The notes beneath the pieces are model-generated. The model had not been told where the DNA came from. It made no database searches and saw only the letters and a list, made by a program, of their open reading frames with translations. From Aquirhabdus sp. (lineage in GTDB: Bacteria > Pseudomonadota > Gammaproteobacteria > Pseudomonadales > Moraxellaceae), in NCBI GenBank assembly GCA_030150595.1, contig JASLFQ010000295.1, positions 1 through 5,517 on the forward strand: DNA of 5,517 nt, in the 5' to 3' direction. The position numbers and the translations under genes are program-made. This document shows positions 5,504-5,517 of the stretch, in pieces. Position 1 is the stretch's first letter. The number at the start of each line of letters is the position of its first letter.

Positions 5504-5517
5504 AAATTTATAAATTT
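5504..5517. promoter_or_regulatory. A+T-rich palindrome with -10 candidate for the terminal gene
   Basis: AAATTTATAAATTT is a perfect 14-bp palindrome at the window edge. It contains TATAAA on the minus strand (5512-5507), about 30 bases before the ATG at 5475, a suitable distance for a -10 element. Any -35 element would lie outside the window, so this cannot be settled here. Confidence 0.3.

Overview
The window looks like ordinary chromosome of an Acinetobacter-type gammaproteobacterium (Moraxellaceae). This is inferred from how the recognisable proteins read (Adk, Ffh, Tpx), from a YpjD-like gene sitting beside ffh, and from the moderately A+T-rich DNA. No database search was possible, so the genus is an inference.

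Layout, left to right. The 3' part of adk (adenylate kinase, + strand, cut by the window start) ends at 553 and is followed by a strong intrinsic terminator (581-609). The next 400 bases hold no convincing protein gene. They do contain a compact, highly structured stretch (about 640-835) that reads best as a small RNA on the minus strand. It has its own terminator and an anti-Shine-Dalgarno-like CCTCCC segment, and it resembles the phage C4 antisense RNA family. A minus-strand eight-helix membrane protein of the CcsA-like/YpjD family follows (953-1813). A 367-base divergent intergenic region then separates it from ffh (2181-3578, + strand), the protein subunit of the signal recognition particle. 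ffh ends at a bidirectional terminator shared with a convergent 128-residue gene of unknown function (3683-4069, minus), whose C-terminal half looks like a small beta-alpha-beta (ACT-like) domain. Next come a minus-strand terminator and tpx (thiol peroxidase, 4250-4747, minus). Last is an A+T-rich minus-strand gene (4903-5475) for an unrecognised membrane protein with a possible bacterial PH-like domain.

The genes do not form one operon. adk and ffh are single housekeeping genes with their own terminators. The YpjD-like gene is divergent from ffh. The three genes on the right are minus-strand single units, two of them with visible terminators and each with its own candidate promoter. No CRISPR array, transposase, prophage gene, tRNA or rRNA was seen. 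The most unusual feature is the structured RNA locus downstream of adk. Its two main hairpins carry exactly complementary 11-base tips, so they could fold separately or pair with each other.
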